From: Liberibacter crescens BT-1
GTDB taxonomy: Bacteria; Pseudomonadota; Alphaproteobacteria; Rhizobiales; Rhizobiaceae
Length of the DNA: 64,000 nt
Direction: 5' to 3'
Assembly: GCF_000325745.1 (NCBI RefSeq)
Contig: NC_019907.1
Span: 950,001 to 1,014,000, forward strand
A program made the position numbers and the translations under genes. The notes beneath the pieces were generated by a model. It saw only the letters and a list, made by a program, of their open reading frames with translations. It ran no database searches and was not told where the DNA came from. Numbering within the stretch: the stretch's first letter is position 1; the number at the start of each line of letters is the position of its first letter. Of the stretch, positions 33,693 through 44,737 are shown piece by piece.

Positions 33693-36110
33693 TTAGTGTG
33701 TAAAGGATTGATTTGTATCATCAACAACTTCAGAAACTGATAAAGGTAACTCTTCAATTCCATTCCATTCTATAGGCTGCGGCATATGTAATAGAGCATG
33801 CTGTAAAACTTCTTCCATAAAAGAAACCGGCACTATTTCCATATTATTCTTAACACTTTCTGGAATATCAACTAAATCTTTGATATTATCTGCAGGAATT
33901 AAAACCTTTTTAATACCTGCCCGTAAAGCTGCAAGCAACTTTTCTTTAAGACCGCCTATCGGAAGAATTCGACCTCGTAATGTTACCTCTCCTGTCATAG
34001 CAACATCTCTTAAAATAGGTATACGTGTCATAACTGAAACAATAGCCGTTGCCATAGCAATCCCTGCTGAAGGACCATCCTTTGGCGTTGTCCCTTCAGG
34101 AACATGAACATGAATATCTATTTTATCAAAAACAGGCGGTTTAATACCAAAATCAACTGCACGTGCCCGAACATAGGATGCTGCCGCAGAAATTGATTCC
34201 TTCATAACATCTCTAAGATTGCCTGTAACAGTCATACGACCTTTCCCAGACATCATAACGCCTTCTATAGTTAACAACTCACCTCCCATTTCAGTCCAAG
34301 CCAACCCGGTGACTATCCCTACTTGATCAGTTACTTCTACTTCTGTATGTCTGTAACGTGAAACACCTAAATAATCCTGTAAATTATTTAATGTTATTGA
34401 AACAGATTTTGTTTTACCTTTAATAACTTCTGTAACAACCTTCCGCGCCAACTTCATTAATTCACGTTCAAAATTACGTACTCCTGCCTCACGTGTAAAA
34501 GAACGAATGATTGTTGTCAGCACTTCATCATTGATCAGAAACTCTCCTGATTGAATTGCATTTTCTTCAATAACCTTATCTAAAAGATGCCGCTTTGCAA
34601 TTTCTAATTTCTCTTCTTCCGTATACCCAGAGATACGAATAATTTCCATACGATCCATTAGTGGAACAGGAATATTAAGTGTATTAGCTGTTGTTATAAA
34701 CATAACATCAGATAAATCATATTCAACTTCCAAATAATGATCAATAAATGCATAATTTTGAGCAGGATCAAGAACTTCTAACAAGGCGGCAGAAGGATCT
34801 CCACGAAAATCTACTCCCATTTTATCTATCTCATCAAGCAAGAAAAGAGGATTGGTCTTTTTTACTTTTCTTAATGATTGGATGACTCTCCCAGGCATTG
34901 AACCAATGTAAGTTCTTCGATGCCCACGAATGTCTGCCTCATCATGAACACCCCCAAGAGCCATTCGAACATATTCACGTCCTGTAGCTTTTGCTATAGA
35001 CTTAGCAAGAGAAGTTTTTCCAACTCCAGGAGGGCCAACAAAACAAAGAATAAGCCCCTTATTTTTTATGACACGTAATTGTACCGCCAAATATTCAATA
35101 ATACGTTCTTTAACTTTATCAAGACCATAATGGTCCTTATCAAGAATCTCTTTGGCAAGATCAAGATTTTTTTTAGTTTTTGACTTTTTATCCCAAGGTA
35201 TCCCTAGCAACCAATCAAGATAATTACGAATGACTGTAGCCTCTGCAGACATTGGACTCATTTGACGTAATTTGCGTAGCTCTGCTATAGCCTTCTCACG
35301 CGCTTCCTTAGAGAGCCTTGTTTTAGTGATACGCAACTCAAGATCGGTCATTTCATCACGACCATCTTCTCCTTCACCAAGCTCTTTTTGAATAGCCTTT
35401 ATTTGTTCATTCAAATAATATTCACGTTGAGTCTTTTCCATTTGCCGCTTTACACGCGAACGTATTTTCTTTGCAACCTGTAATATAGAAATCTCACTTT
35501 CCATAAAAGCAAGAAGCTTTTCAAGACGTTCCTTAACAGAAGTTGTCTCTAACAACTTTTGTTTTTCAAGTACCTTGATAGATAAATGAGAAGCTATCAT
35601 GTCAGTTAATTTTGAATAATCTTCAACTTGACTAACAACACTTACAATCTCAGGAGAAATCTTCTTATTTAACTTTATATAATTATCAAATTCTGCTACA
35701 ACTGAGCGGCTTAAAGCTTCAAGCTCAACAGTATCTTCACTTTCTTCTAATAATACTTCAGCCTTTGCTTCTAAAAAATCTTTTTGTTCTGTACACGAAA
35801 TAATACGCGCTCGAGAACGCCCTTCTATAAGAACTTTAACTGTTCCATCAGGCAACTTCAGTAACTGTAATACAGTTACAATAGTACCTACATCATAGAT
35901 AGAAGAAGAATCAGGATTTTCATCGCTTGAATTGATCTGTGTAACAAGCATGATTTGCTTATTCGAATTCATAGCATCATCAAGAGCATTGATAGATCTA
36001 TCACGTCCTACAAATAATGGAACTATCATATGCGGAAACACTACGATATCACGCAGTGGTAATACGGGATATGATCCTTCGTTCTCAACTGCTGAAGTCT
36101 CGTTGTTCAT
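33693..36110 (-). CDS. lon: Lon, ATP-dependent serine protease
   Basis: 805 residues. The N-terminal substrate domain starts [20 protein letters not shown]. The AAA+ module has Walker [14 protein letters not shown] and Walker [11 protein letters not shown]. The C-terminal protease domain has the catalytic Ser in [14 protein letters not shown] and Lys in [21 protein letters not shown]. It degrades misfolded and regulatory proteins as a cytoplasmic hexamer. It lies between clpX and hupB on the minus strand in the conserved clpP-clpX-lon-hup order. Confidence 0.97.
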   Translation of the reverse strand: MNNETSAVENEGSYPVLPLRDIVVFPHMIVPLFVGRDRSINALDDAMNSNKQIMLVTQINSSDENPDSSSIYDVGTIVTVLQLLKLPDGTVKVLIEGRSRARIISCTEQKDFLEAKAEVLLEESEDTVELEALSRSVVAEFDNYIKLNKKISPEIVSVVSQVEDYSKLTDMIASHLSIKVLEKQKLLETTSVKERLEKLLAFMESEISILQVAKKIRSRVKRQMEKTQREYYLNEQIKAIQKELGEGEDGRDEMTDLELRITKTRLSKEAREKAIAELRKLRQMSPMSAEATVIRNYLDWLLGIPWDKKSKTKKNLDLAKEILDKDHYGLDKVKERIIEYLAVQLRVIKNKGLILCFVGPPGVGKTSLAKSIAKATGREYVRMALGGVHDEADIRGHRRTYIGSMPGRVIQSLRKVKKTNPLFLLDEIDKMGVDFRGDPSAALLEVLDPAQNYAFIDHYLEVEYDLSDVMFITTANTLNIPVPLMDRMEIIRISGYTEEEKLEIAKRHLLDKVIEENAIQSGEFLINDEVLTTIIRSFTREAGVRNFERELMKLARKVVTEVIKGKTKSVSITLNNLQDYLGVSRYRHTEVEVTDQVGIVTGLAWTEMGGELLTIEGVMMSGKGRMTVTGNLRDVMKESISAAASYVRARAVDFGIKPPVFDKIDIHVHVPEGTTPKDGPSAGIAMATAIVSVMTRIPILRDVAMTGEVTLRGRILPIGGLKEKLLAALRAGIKKVLIPADNIKDLVDIPESVKNNMEIVPVSFMEEVLQHALLHMPQPIEWNGIEELPLSVSEVVDDTNQSFTH

Positions 36111-36279
36111 ATTTTTTTCTCTTTTCTACTGTCCTACCTTATGTCCTGCCTTAAAATTTTACTTATCATAAGACGATACACATTTATTACCTTAAGTATA
36201 CATTGGATCTTCTCATATTGAATTTCAATCTATTAATCTATAACAACTACCAATTAAAAAAACAATACCAATAGAATAA

Positions 36280-37557
36280 TCAAGCAGAAACATTAGTCTT
36301 TCCTTCAGCCCTCTTCTCAGCATAAATATTTAGAGGTCGCACTGTTCCTTTAACAACATCATCAGAAATAACAACACCTGTAACTCCCTTAAGAACTGGT
36401 AACTCAAACATTGTATCAAGAAGAATCTTTTCCATGATAGAACGCAAACCACGAGCACCCGTCTTACAATAAATAGCACGTTTAGCAATTTCAAGGAGAG
36501 CATTTTCATGAAAAGTAAGCTCAACGTCCTCCATCTCAAAAAGACGCTGATACTGTTTTACCAATGCATTCTTTGGCTCAGAAAGAATTCTTATAAGAGC
36601 AGTTTCATCAAGATCCTCAAGAGTTGCAAGAACCGGAAGACGTCCAATAAACTCCGGAATTAAACCAAATTTCACAAGATCATCAGGCTCAAGCCCACGC
36701 AAAATTTCTCCAACATGGCGATCTTCTGGTGGTTGAATAACAGCAGAAAAACCAATTGACGTTTTTTCACCACGAGCAGAGATAATTTTATCTAGACCCG
36801 CAAAAGCACCACCACAAATAAACAAGATATTTGTTGTATCAACTTGCAAAAACTCTTGCTGAGGATGTTTACGACCTCCTTGTGGCGGAACAGAAGCAAT
36901 TGTACCTTCCATAATTTTCAGCAATGCTTGCTGTACCCCTTCTCCCGATACATCCCGAGTAATAGAAGGATTATCTGATTTCCTTGAAATTTTATCAACT
37001 TCATCAATATATACTATCCCACGCTGAGCACGTTCAACATTATAATCAGCAGCCTGAAGCAACTTTAGAATAATATTCTCAACATCTTCACCAACATAAC
37101 CAGCTTCAGTTAATGTAGTGGCATCCGCCATGGTGAACGGCACATCAATAATACGCGCTAAAGTTTGCGCAAGATATGTCTTTCCACAACCTGTAGGACC
37201 AACCAACAGAATATTGGACTTTGCCAATTCCACATCACTATTCTTAGAAGAATGCTCTAAACGCTTATAATGATTATGAACTGCAACAGACAATACTTTC
37301 TTTGCTTGCGCTTGTCCAATGACATATTCATCAAGAACCTTGAGAATCTCTTGCGGTGTTGGAACACCTTCGTATGATTTAGATATAGAGGATTTGTTTT
37401 CTTCACGAATTATATCCATACATAACTCAACACACTCATCACAGATAAACACGTTAGGACCGGCAATCAACTTCCGGACTTCGTGCTGACTTTTACCACA
37501 GAATGAACAATAAAGAGTGTTTTTAAGATCACCACTATTGCTACTGGTCTTGCTCAT
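36280..37557 (-). CDS. clpX: ClpX, ATP-dependent Clp protease ATP-binding subunit
   Basis: 425 residues. The N-terminal zinc-binding domain has [14 protein letters not shown] and [10 protein letters not shown] (four cysteines). The AAA+ module has Walker [14 protein letters not shown] and Walker [12 protein letters not shown], and the IGF loop for ClpP docking is present as SIGFSA. It unfolds substrates for ClpP. clpP lies 326 bp upstream on the same strand; that gap is AT-rich with no gene and may hold a separate clpX promoter. Lon follows. Confidence 0.97.
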   Translation of the reverse strand: MSKTSSNSGDLKNTLYCSFCGKSQHEVRKLIAGPNVFICDECVELCMDIIREENKSSISKSYEGVPTPQEILKVLDEYVIGQAQAKKVLSVAVHNHYKRLEHSSKNSDVELAKSNILLVGPTGCGKTYLAQTLARIIDVPFTMADATTLTEAGYVGEDVENIILKLLQAADYNVERAQRGIVYIDEVDKISRKSDNPSITRDVSGEGVQQALLKIMEGTIASVPPQGGRKHPQQEFLQVDTTNILFICGGAFAGLDKIISARGEKTSIGFSAVIQPPEDRHVGEILRGLEPDDLVKFGLIPEFIGRLPVLATLEDLDETALIRILSEPKNALVKQYQRLFEMEDVELTFHENALLEIAKRAIYCKTGARGLRSIMEKILLDTMFELPVLKGVTGVVISDDVVKGTVRPLNIYAEKRAEGKTNVSA

Positions 37558-37883
37558 AACACTATCCTTTCAGTATACTGGGCAATAACATCTAACCCAT
37601 AAATAGTACAGTTGACATCATAAACTTTATCATCGCACTGACTCAGTTAATTTATTATAAGAATTTTATCCTTACCACTAAACATTCAACATTTTTTCTA
37701 TTTTTTAAACAAGATATATCTTTCTATATCAATCAATTTTTTAATATCAATAAAGAGCTATAAAAACTTGATATATAATACCGCTTTGTTAAACAAGATT
37801 CAAATCGTTCATCTCCTACAATTGGGATATAACTAAGACAAAAATTATATAAAAAATATTTTCTTAAAACATCCACCAGATTT

Positions 37884-38513
37884 CTAAATTTCAGCGCGAG
37901 ACACCAAAATCTTATCAACCAATCCCCATTCACACGCTTCTTCCGCAGACATAAAAGAATCCCTATCTAATGTACTCTTCACTTCTTCATAAGTTCTTTC
38001 ACAATGCTTAACATATATTTGATGTAACCGATGTTTTACGTCAAGAATATCTCTGGTATGACGTGCAATATCAGATGCCTGGCCTGCAAACCCTCCTGAT
38101 GGCTGATGAACCATAATACGAGCGTTAGGCAACACATAACGATGACCTTTTTCACCGGCAGATAAAAGAAGAGAACCCATTGAAGCAGCTTGACCTATAC
38201 AAAATGTTGAAATCGGTGACCTAATAAACTGCATTGTATCATAAATTGCCAGTCCAGCAGTTACAGCCCCACCTGGAGAATTGATATACATAGAAATTTC
38301 TTTTGAACAATTCTCAGATTCAAGAAATAATAACTGAGCACACACAAGTGCTGATATATAATCTTCAATCGGACCAGTAATAAAAATAATGCGATCTTTT
38401 AACAATCTTGAATAAATATCATAAGATCTTTCACCACGATTTGTTTGCTCTATAACTACAGGAACAACTGCCATCGTAGTCTCTACAGGACGCTTTATAT
38501 ACCCCAAATTCAT
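37884..38513 (-). CDS. clpP: ClpP, ATP-dependent Clp protease proteolytic subunit
   Basis: 209 residues. The active-site serine is in [16 protein letters not shown], the histidine in [14 protein letters not shown], and the aspartate lies further on in the [11 protein letters not shown] region. [18 protein letters not shown] marks the N-terminal handle. It forms the tetradecameric chamber used by both ClpX and ClpA. It is at the head of the clpP-clpX-lon-hupB block. The start at 38513 gives an N-terminal extension typical of Rhizobiales. Confidence 0.96.
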   Translation of the reverse strand: MNLGYIKRPVETTMAVVPVVIEQTNRGERSYDIYSRLLKDRIIFITGPIEDYISALVCAQLLFLESENCSKEISMYINSPGGAVTAGLAIYDTMQFIRSPISTFCIGQAASMGSLLLSAGEKGHRYVLPNARIMVHQPSGGFAGQASDIARHTRDILDVKHRLHQIYVKHCERTYEEVKSTLDRDSFMSAEEACEWGLVDKILVSRAEI

Positions 38514-39542
38514 TTAGTAATCCTTCAAATAAGCTAAAGATGCTTTGTAAAGAACAATGTCTTCCCTGATTTATTTAGATATAAATCTCAAATCATAGTT
38601 CAAGGTGCAAAAGATAATTAAAAACCATCTTCCAACATTATCCAGATTTTTCAAATTAATCTTCCCAAGGTATTAAATATACATCACAAACTTAAAAATA
38701 AATAACAGATCTCATCTCTCATAAAACAATAAAATAAACCTGACATAATATTATAGTTAACTTATTCATAACTGAGATTCTACTATAGGTAACTTCCCTA
38801 TCATCCAAGTTACACGATTAATAACTTCCACATAAGGATAAGAATATTGCTCTAACATACCAGAGCCATCTGAAACTTAATAAAGACCAGCATTGAATGC
38901 AAATTCACCTTTAAAAGATATATTTAATAATGTCTTTTTATAGCTACAATAAATGTTAGAAAAATTTAACTCTTCAAATTTTAATTATGACATTTCTCTA
39001 TATCAGCATTATAAGTATCAAGTGGAGACCAAAAATTGACACAGATTGTACTGATTTAAGATACGTACAGCAGAAGAAAAAATCCTAATACAGCTACTCC
39101 TCCCTTAAAAAAGAATAGTTTTCCTTTCAACAGGACAAGTTGTAGAATTAAAAATTTCATTTCTCAACAACTTGTCTCCGATTCTCATGAAATATTCATG
39201 ATAATACCTATTACATCAAAGCAACAGTCATGAATGCTAACAATTAATATTTATGCTATAGTATCTTAATTAATTCTACCTTAGATAAATATGATGTCTA
39301 GAACTAACATTCAAAAAAAATTTATGGTTGTATTTTTAAATATAGTTTTTGTCCAGTCTTCGTTCATAGGGCTTTATAATTTTGACAATATTCATTTGTT
39401 TTGAAAAAAATATCTCCTACGTTATTGACCACTAGTTAAGTACCCGGTATTTATAGTATTTAAATCAGCCTTACAAAGGTGAGAAATAAACATTTGAATA
39501 TACATCTAAACAGATTCAATAAAGTATTAAGGGAAATTTTGA
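38514..39542. other. 1.0-kb AT-rich gap between clpP and rplM
   Basis: I see no credible gene. It must hold divergent promoters for clpP and rplM. A long inverted repeat GACAAGTTGT (39134-39143) / ACAACTTGTC (39167-39176) stands out but has no T-run. The 39450-39540 stretch is presumably the rplM leader. Part of the region may be eroded former coding sequence. Confidence 0.5.
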
Positions 39543-40007
39543 ATGGCAACCTTCTTTCAAAAGCCAGCAGAAGTAAAAAAGAAGTGGATCTTAATTGACG
39601 CTAAAGGATTGGTGCTTGGTCGCCTTGCATCTCAAATAGCACTTCGTTTACGTGGAAAAGACAAACCCACTTATACTCCCAGTGTTGATACTGGTGATAA
39701 CATCATTGTTATAAATGCTGAAAAAATAGTTTTATCCGGCAAAAAATATGAAGAAAAAATCTATTATTGGCATACCGGGTATCCTGGTGGTATAAAGCAA
39801 CGTACTGCTAAAAATATTCTGGAAGGGCGTTTTCCTGATCGTGTTCTTAGAAAAGCTGTTGAACGGATGGTTCCACGTGGTCCTCTTGGACGCGTTCAAA
39901 TGAAGAATCTACGTATCTATGCGGGAGAAAATCATTCGCATGAAGCTCAAAAACCTGTGTTCGTTGACATCGCTCAACTTAATTCTAAAAATGCTAGGAG
40001 CGCATAA
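39543..40007 (+). CDS. rplM: 50S ribosomal protein L13
   Basis: 154 residues: [59 protein letters not shown] and [24 protein letters not shown] are classic L13 blocks. It binds 23S rRNA early in 50S assembly. It is followed 2 bp later by rpsI, the universal rplM-rpsI operon. ATG 39543 follows AAGGGAAATTTTG. Confidence 0.98.
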   Translation: MATFFQKPAEVKKKWILIDAKGLVLGRLASQIALRLRGKDKPTYTPSVDTGDNIIVINAEKIVLSGKKYEEKIYYWHTGYPGGIKQRTAKNILEGRFPDRVLRKAVERMVPRGPLGRVQMKNLRIYAGENHSHEAQKPVFVDIAQLNSKNARSA

Positions 40008-40009
40008 TT

Positions 40010-40495
40010 ATGGGAGATCTTTCTGATCTTAAAGAGATTATTGATAATAACAATCAATCTGTTAGTTTTAATTCACTTCCACTTCCACATGTCCAAAACA
40101 TTGATGCATTAGGTCGTTCTTATGCTACTGGAAAAAGAAAAGAATCTATCGCACGTGTCTGGATTAAACTTGGGACAGGAAAAATCATTATTAACGGGAA
40201 AGAATTCACGAATTATTTTGTACGGTCTGTTTTACAGATGATTCTCAAACAGCCAATAGTAGCCTCTTCACAAGATAATCGCTTTGATATTTTTGCTACT
40301 GTTAAAGGTGGTGGTTTATCTGGTCAAGCTGGGGCTGTGCGTCACGGAATTTCTAAGGCTTTAACGTATTTTGACCCAAGTTTACGAGCAAAGCTTAAAC
40401 CAGGAGGCTTTTTAACACGTGATAGCCGTATTGTTGAACGTAAAAAATACGGAAGAGCTAAAGCTCGTCGTAGATTCCAGTTTTCCAAACGTTAA
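40010..40495 (+). CDS. rpsI: 30S ribosomal protein S9
   Basis: 161 residues. An N-terminal extension of about 40 residues, usual for alphaproteobacteria, precedes [21 protein letters not shown]. Then [21 protein letters not shown] and the basic C-terminal [16 protein letters not shown] tail, whose end contacts P-site tRNA. Starts 2 bp after rplM stop with GGAG overlapping the rplM end (TAGGAGCGCA). Confidence 0.97.
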   Translation: MGDLSDLKEIIDNNNQSVSFNSLPLPHVQNIDALGRSYATGKRKESIARVWIKLGTGKIIINGKEFTNYFVRSVLQMILKQPIVASSQDNRFDIFATVKGGGLSGQAGAVRHGISKALTYFDPSLRAKLKPGGFLTRDSRIVERKKYGRAKARRRFQFSKR

Positions 40496-40785
40496 TCAAC
40501 TTATTATATCAATCTTTTAACAGAATATTGGTTTTTAAGCAGCTTTTTATTATACAGGTTTTTTAGTTTCTTTTATAAGAACTGCATGGAATTAATGACT
40601 TAACAATTATAAGTGTCAACAGAGGAAAAAATAAACCATCCTTTAATTGTATTTTTTTAAGATGTTTATGATTGAATTCAGAAGGTTTTTAATAAGATTT
40701 TATAAGCATTTCAAAAACAGATATTGCCAATATATTAAAAAATATAGGCTACGAAGTCGCTTATTTAATCGAAAAGGAAGTGATC

Positions 40786-41925
40786 TTATATAACGTAGGA
40801 TTTAAGAGGCTCAAACCCATTAAACGCTACAGATGCATATGTAGAAGTATAAGCTCCTGTTCCTTCAATAAATACTTCGTCACCAATAGCTAACGATATT
40901 GGAATAGGATAAAATTTCTTCTTATAGAGGATATCTGCAGAATCACACGTTGGACCAGCAATAATACACGGGCTCATTTCATCTGTATCACGATTAGTAA
41001 GAATCTTATAACGTATAGCTTCATCAGTAGTTTCTGCTAAACCACCAAATTTTCCGATATCCAAAAAAACCCAACGTATCGGATCATCTTCTGACTTCCT
41101 GGAAATAAGAACAACTTCTGACTTAATAGCACCAGCATTTGCAACTATAGCGCGCCCTGGTTCAATAATTGTCTTAAAAGGAAAAGAATTACCAAAATAT
41201 TTTTGTATAGAAGATTGAATAGCTTTCCCATAAACGTCTATACTAGGAACAAAATTGAGATATTGAATAGGGAATCCACCTCCTAAATTTATCATTTTAA
41301 GATGAATACCCTTTTTAGAAAGCTCTTCACTGATATACTTTACGTCAACAAGAGCACTATCCCATGCATCAACACGTGTCATTTGTGAACCTACATGAAA
41401 AGAAACACCGTATGCTTCAAGTCCACAAAGATTTGCATAAAGCAATACTTTAACTGCCATCTCTGGCACACATCCAAATTTACATGATAATGGCCATTCA
41501 GCACCTTGTCCATTATAGAGAATACGACAAAAAACACGTACATCAGAAGCAACCAGAGAAATTTTTTTAACTTCCTCAAAACTATCAACAGCAAAAAGCT
41601 TAACCCCTAGAGAATAAGCTTTTTTTATATCAATCTCTTTTTTAATAGTATTACCATAAGAAAGACGATCTGCTTTAGCTCCGACCGCAAGAGCCATCTC
41701 AATTTCTTCTACAGAAGCACAATCAAAACAAGAACCTATATCAACTAAAAGTTTAATAATTCTGGGATGAGGATTAGCTTTAATCGCATAATAAACTTCT
41801 GAAGTTGGCATTGCTTGACGAAAATTATAAAAGTTTTGACGTACAATCTCAAGATCAAGAACGAGATACGGTGTCTTTAACTTCTTATTTTTAAAAAAAT
41901 CAAATATACGTGAAGTAATCACCAT
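40786..41925 (-). CDS. Ornithine/lysine decarboxylase, fold type III PLP enzyme
   Basis: 379 residues. The PLP lysine is in VYYAIKANPHPRI, then CASVEEIEMAL, the FHVGSQ histidine, LGGGFPIQY, the glycine loop/IEPGRAIVANAG, and the cysteine motif GPTCDSADILY that completes the active site across the dimer. This is the eukaryote-like ornithine decarboxylase family used in Rhizobiales for putrescine synthesis; some members prefer lysine. The 290-bp gap before it (40496-40785) shows no gene. It is monocistronic on the minus strand. Confidence 0.9.
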   Translation of the reverse strand: MVITSRIFDFFKNKKLKTPYLVLDLEIVRQNFYNFRQAMPTSEVYYAIKANPHPRIIKLLVDIGSCFDCASVEEIEMALAVGAKADRLSYGNTIKKEIDIKKAYSLGVKLFAVDSFEEVKKISLVASDVRVFCRILYNGQGAEWPLSCKFGCVPEMAVKVLLYANLCGLEAYGVSFHVGSQMTRVDAWDSALVDVKYISEELSKKGIHLKMINLGGGFPIQYLNFVPSIDVYGKAIQSSIQKYFGNSFPFKTIIEPGRAIVANAGAIKSEVVLISRKSEDDPIRWVFLDIGKFGGLAETTDEAIRYKILTNRDTDEMSPCIIAGPTCDSADILYKKKFYPIPISLAIGDEVFIEGTGAYTSTYASVAFNGFEPLKSYVI

Positions 41926-42401
41926 AAATATTTTCCAAAAACTACTTTCAAATGAGAAAGTTCAGAGAGTAAAAATTAAAATAACGCTAACAGTTATCTG
42001 ATGAGAATGAACATCGTCAAAAAACATAAAGTTTGAATAACCAAAATTACCTCTAAATTTCAAACAATGAGAATAAACCTTGACGTGAAGAACAATTTGG
42101 ACAGCAATTAGCAATGTTTTAATTTATTATCAAGTATCTCTTGAGAAGAAATTAAAAAAATATAGTACTTTTCAAAAATATCTTTTAGAATCATGTTTTT
42201 ATAATGCTTCCAAAGACGAATGGTTTATGAGTAGTTATTAAAAACTATTTAATCCTCAACATCATAGGTACCAAGCGAGTACATTAACCTTTTTAAGCGA
42301 ATGATATTAATTTTTAACCCCATCTCAACTTCCAAAAACCAAAAGATCTTAAAAATGGGTAAAAATTAACATAATTAACTCCTAAAGAAGTAAATTTTGT
42401 T
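41926..42401. other. AT-rich gap upstream of the decarboxylase
   Basis: About 480 bp with no credible frame on either strand. It should contain the decarboxylase promoter on the minus strand. No tRNA, long repeat or clear terminator was seen. Confidence 0.4.
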
Positions 42402-42584
42402 ATGCAAACAATATCTCTGCTTGACTATATCAATAAAAAATTTAACCTTGATCTTTCAGATTTGTAAAAGGAAATAATAAAGGCCTCTTTGCAAACTGGC
42501 GAAGGCGATCCTGAACTTTTAAACATTCTGCAGAATCGCCTTCAGTATTTACAAATTAGCGTTTCCAGACACAATATCTTATGA
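42402..42584 (+). pseudogene. Decayed copy B of an unknown small gene (LLDYIN family)
   Basis: ATG 42402 starts MQTISLLDYINKKFNLDLSD. An in-frame TAA (42465-42467) follows codon 21. The frame then continues KEIIKASLQTGEGDPELLNI, LQNRLQYLQISV to a TGA at 42582-42584, 60 codons in all. Only one stop needs removing to restore the frame. Copy A at 30014-30140 has the same order of motifs. The GAAGGCGA...TCGCCTTC ends of the best-matching part also form a hairpin. Function unknown. Confidence 0.55.
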
Positions 42585-43083
42585 ATACCATAAACTCATA
42601 TGTCCAGTTAAGAGGAACTACAGAGCTATCGGGCTGTACAATAAAATCTTTAAAGGGATATTTACCCTTCAAAAACTTATAAGTCCCAGCATTAATCAGC
42701 CATGTTACCGCAAAATAATCGAAAATGGCTTTGAACATAGAGATTATAAACACAGCTTTGTTACTACCATTGACATTACAATTGATTATTATGCACGCAG
42801 CTGTACGCCTTTAATTATAAAAGAATAAACTTTTAATTATAATAGCCAATCAATAAAAGCGTAATTAATGATGACTATAACAAGCAAAAAATTTAAAATA
42901 AAAGATCAAAATGAAGAATTCAAAAAATACATAAAAAAATTGCTCAATACTCTCGTAATCTGTTTTAATAATTTTTTTAAACTTATTTATGACAACAATG
43001 GATATTACATGTTTTATAAAAATTTATTTTTTCTTTTAAAAGAAAACATGTTTTTACATTAACCAAATAATATAAGATAAATA
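42585..43083. other. AT-rich gap before the DUF1007 gene
   Basis: About 500 bp. A 64-codon frame at 42868-43062 is dominated by Lys, Asn, Phe and Leu, as expected for random AT-rich DNA, and has no good ribosome site, so I do not call it. Nothing else supported. Confidence 0.4.
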
Positions 43084-43734
43084 ATGATTTATTTGAAGAT
43101 AATCATAATTACTATGTTTAGTCTAATATCTTTAAGTACAAAAGTATTATCTCATCCCCACATCTTCATAGAAGCCCATCTTGAGGTTGCTGTATCTCCT
43201 GACGATAATAAACTTGAATTACGCAATGTTTGGCGGTTTGATGAAATGTTTACATCATCTGTTATTATAGACTTTGATAAAAGTGGTAATTTAAGACTCG
43301 ATCCAGATGAACTTGCTGAGGTAAGCAAAACAATACGCGAATCACTTGCTGAATATGATTATTATATTACAGCTACTGTTGATGGACAAAAAATGATTAT
43401 CAATAAACCAGATATTATCAACTCAGACATTCAAAATAACAGACTTATAATGATTTTTTCTATAAAACTTAACAAAACTGCACCTTTAAGTGGAAAATTT
43501 GTATTTAGGCTATGTGATCCAACGCTCTATACTTCTATAAGCTTTATTGATGATAAAGACTTAATTGCTGTAGGGAATCATTTTTCAAAATGTAATCATA
43601 AAGTTGTACGTCCAAATCCTGATGAAGTCATCGCAGAAAACAAATCAACGCTTACTGATGCATTTTTTAATGATCCAACAGGCACTAACATGCAAAAGCT
43701 CTTTGCAACGAGATTAGAAATGACATGCTTATAA
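43084..43734 (+). CDS. DUF1007 family periplasmic protein
   Basis: 216 residues. N-terminal signal-like segment (IIIITMFSLISLSTKVLSHP), then HPHIFIEAHLEVAV, the histidine-containing start that typifies DUF1007, with NVWRFDEMFTSSVI and DPTLYTSISF later. It nearly always pairs with a NicO/RcnA-type Ni/Co transporter, as here: the next gene overlaps it by 10 bp. It probably binds metal in the periplasm or helps the transporter. Confidence 0.85.
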   Translation: MIYLKIIIITMFSLISLSTKVLSHPHIFIEAHLEVAVSPDDNKLELRNVWRFDEMFTSSVIIDFDKSGNLRLDPDELAEVSKTIRESLAEYDYYITATVDGQKMIINKPDIINSDIQNNRLIMIFSIKLNKTAPLSGKFVFRLCDPTLYTSISFIDDKDLIAVGNHFSKCNHKVVRPNPDEVIAENKSTLTDAFFNDPTGTNMQKLFATRLEMTCL

Positions 43735-44681
43735 AACGCTTTTTCATCTACATATTGATTATATTTTGTTATACAAGTCTCGTGCATGCAAAGCAGCCAT
43801 TTGGAGGTATATTAACAGAACAACAATATTATTCGTTGATACCTTACAACTCTCTCATGCAATTCATTAATCAATATCAACAAACTTTTTATATAAGCTT
43901 AAGAAATGCTTTAAAGGCTCTTAAAGAGAATAATTGGCTTTTAATCTATCCTGTAGGATTTTCTTTTTTATACGGTGTCCTACATGCTATTGGGCCCGGA
44001 CACGGCAAAGCAGTGATTTCTGCACATATTTTAGCAAATCCCATTCAATTAAAAAGTGTTATTATTATCTCATTTCTTTCAGCATTTGTGCAGGGTATGA
44101 ATGCTATCATAGTTGTTAATATATCCTATTTCTTATTACGCACTTCTGGAATTAACATGATGAAAATAATTGCCTGGATGGAAATTGGTAGTTATTTTTC
44201 TATAATTATATTTGGCCTTTGGTTACTTTTACGCAAATTAAAGTTTCTATACAATAATTTTCGTAATCAAAGAACTGTACTAACATCAGAATGTACAACA
44301 TGTAGTCATAGTCATCATCATTTAAATACAACAATAACACACTCCAAGAGACTCGAAATCATTCAGATACTTATAACAAGTATCACCATGGGGATGCGGC
44401 CTTGTGTAGGTGCTTTGCAGGTTCTTACTTTTTCATTACTTAATCAGATTTATACTGCAGGAATTCTGTCTGTTTTTGCAATATCGTTAGGAACAGCAAT
44501 CACTGTCTCAGCGATAGCAATCTTAGCCTTTTTCTCGAAACAATCTACTTTTATACTCAAAAAAACAGAAAAAGTAATGGCTATTCAAATTATTGCCCAT
44601 ATTTTAGGAATAATTATTCCCATGTTGTTAATAGTAAGTGGATTATTTATCTTAAATGTTGCCATGAGAGCTTCTTTTTAA
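43725..44681 (+). CDS. Nickel/cobalt transporter, NicO/RcnA family
   Basis: 318 residues. After an N-terminal signal-like segment come about six membrane helices: GFSFLYGVLHAIGPGHGKAV contains the H-x4-D/G-type signature of the family, and ITMGMRPCVGALQVLTF is the second conserved motif. A cytoplasmic loop with CTTCSHSHHHLNTTITHS is a likely metal-sensing or -binding patch. Members export Ni2+ or Co2+ (RcnA) or import it (NicO). The partner is DUF1007, overlapping upstream. Direction of transport cannot be told from sequence. Confidence 0.88.
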   Translation: MLIKRFFIYILIIFCYTSLVHAKQPFGGILTEQQYYSLIPYNSLMQFINQYQQTFYISLRNALKALKENNWLLIYPVGFSFLYGVLHAIGPGHGKAVISAHILANPIQLKSVIIISFLSAFVQGMNAIIVVNISYFLLRTSGINMMKIIAWMEIGSYFSIIIFGLWLLLRKLKFLYNNFRNQRTVLTSECTTCSHSHHHLNTTITHSKRLEIIQILITSITMGMRPCVGALQVLTFSLLNQIYTAGILSVFAISLGTAITVSAIAILAFFSKQSTFILKKTEKVMAIQIIAHILGIIIPMLLIVSGLFILNVAMRASF

Positions 44682-44737
44682 AAGAAGTTCTTATACTGAT
44701 TGAGAATATTTAGCTTAAGCTTTAAAATGACTAATGT

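Noticed and set aside
42868-43062. 64-codon plus-strand frame
   Set aside because: Lys/Asn/Phe-rich as random AT-rich DNA would be, with no ribosome site or recognisable motif.
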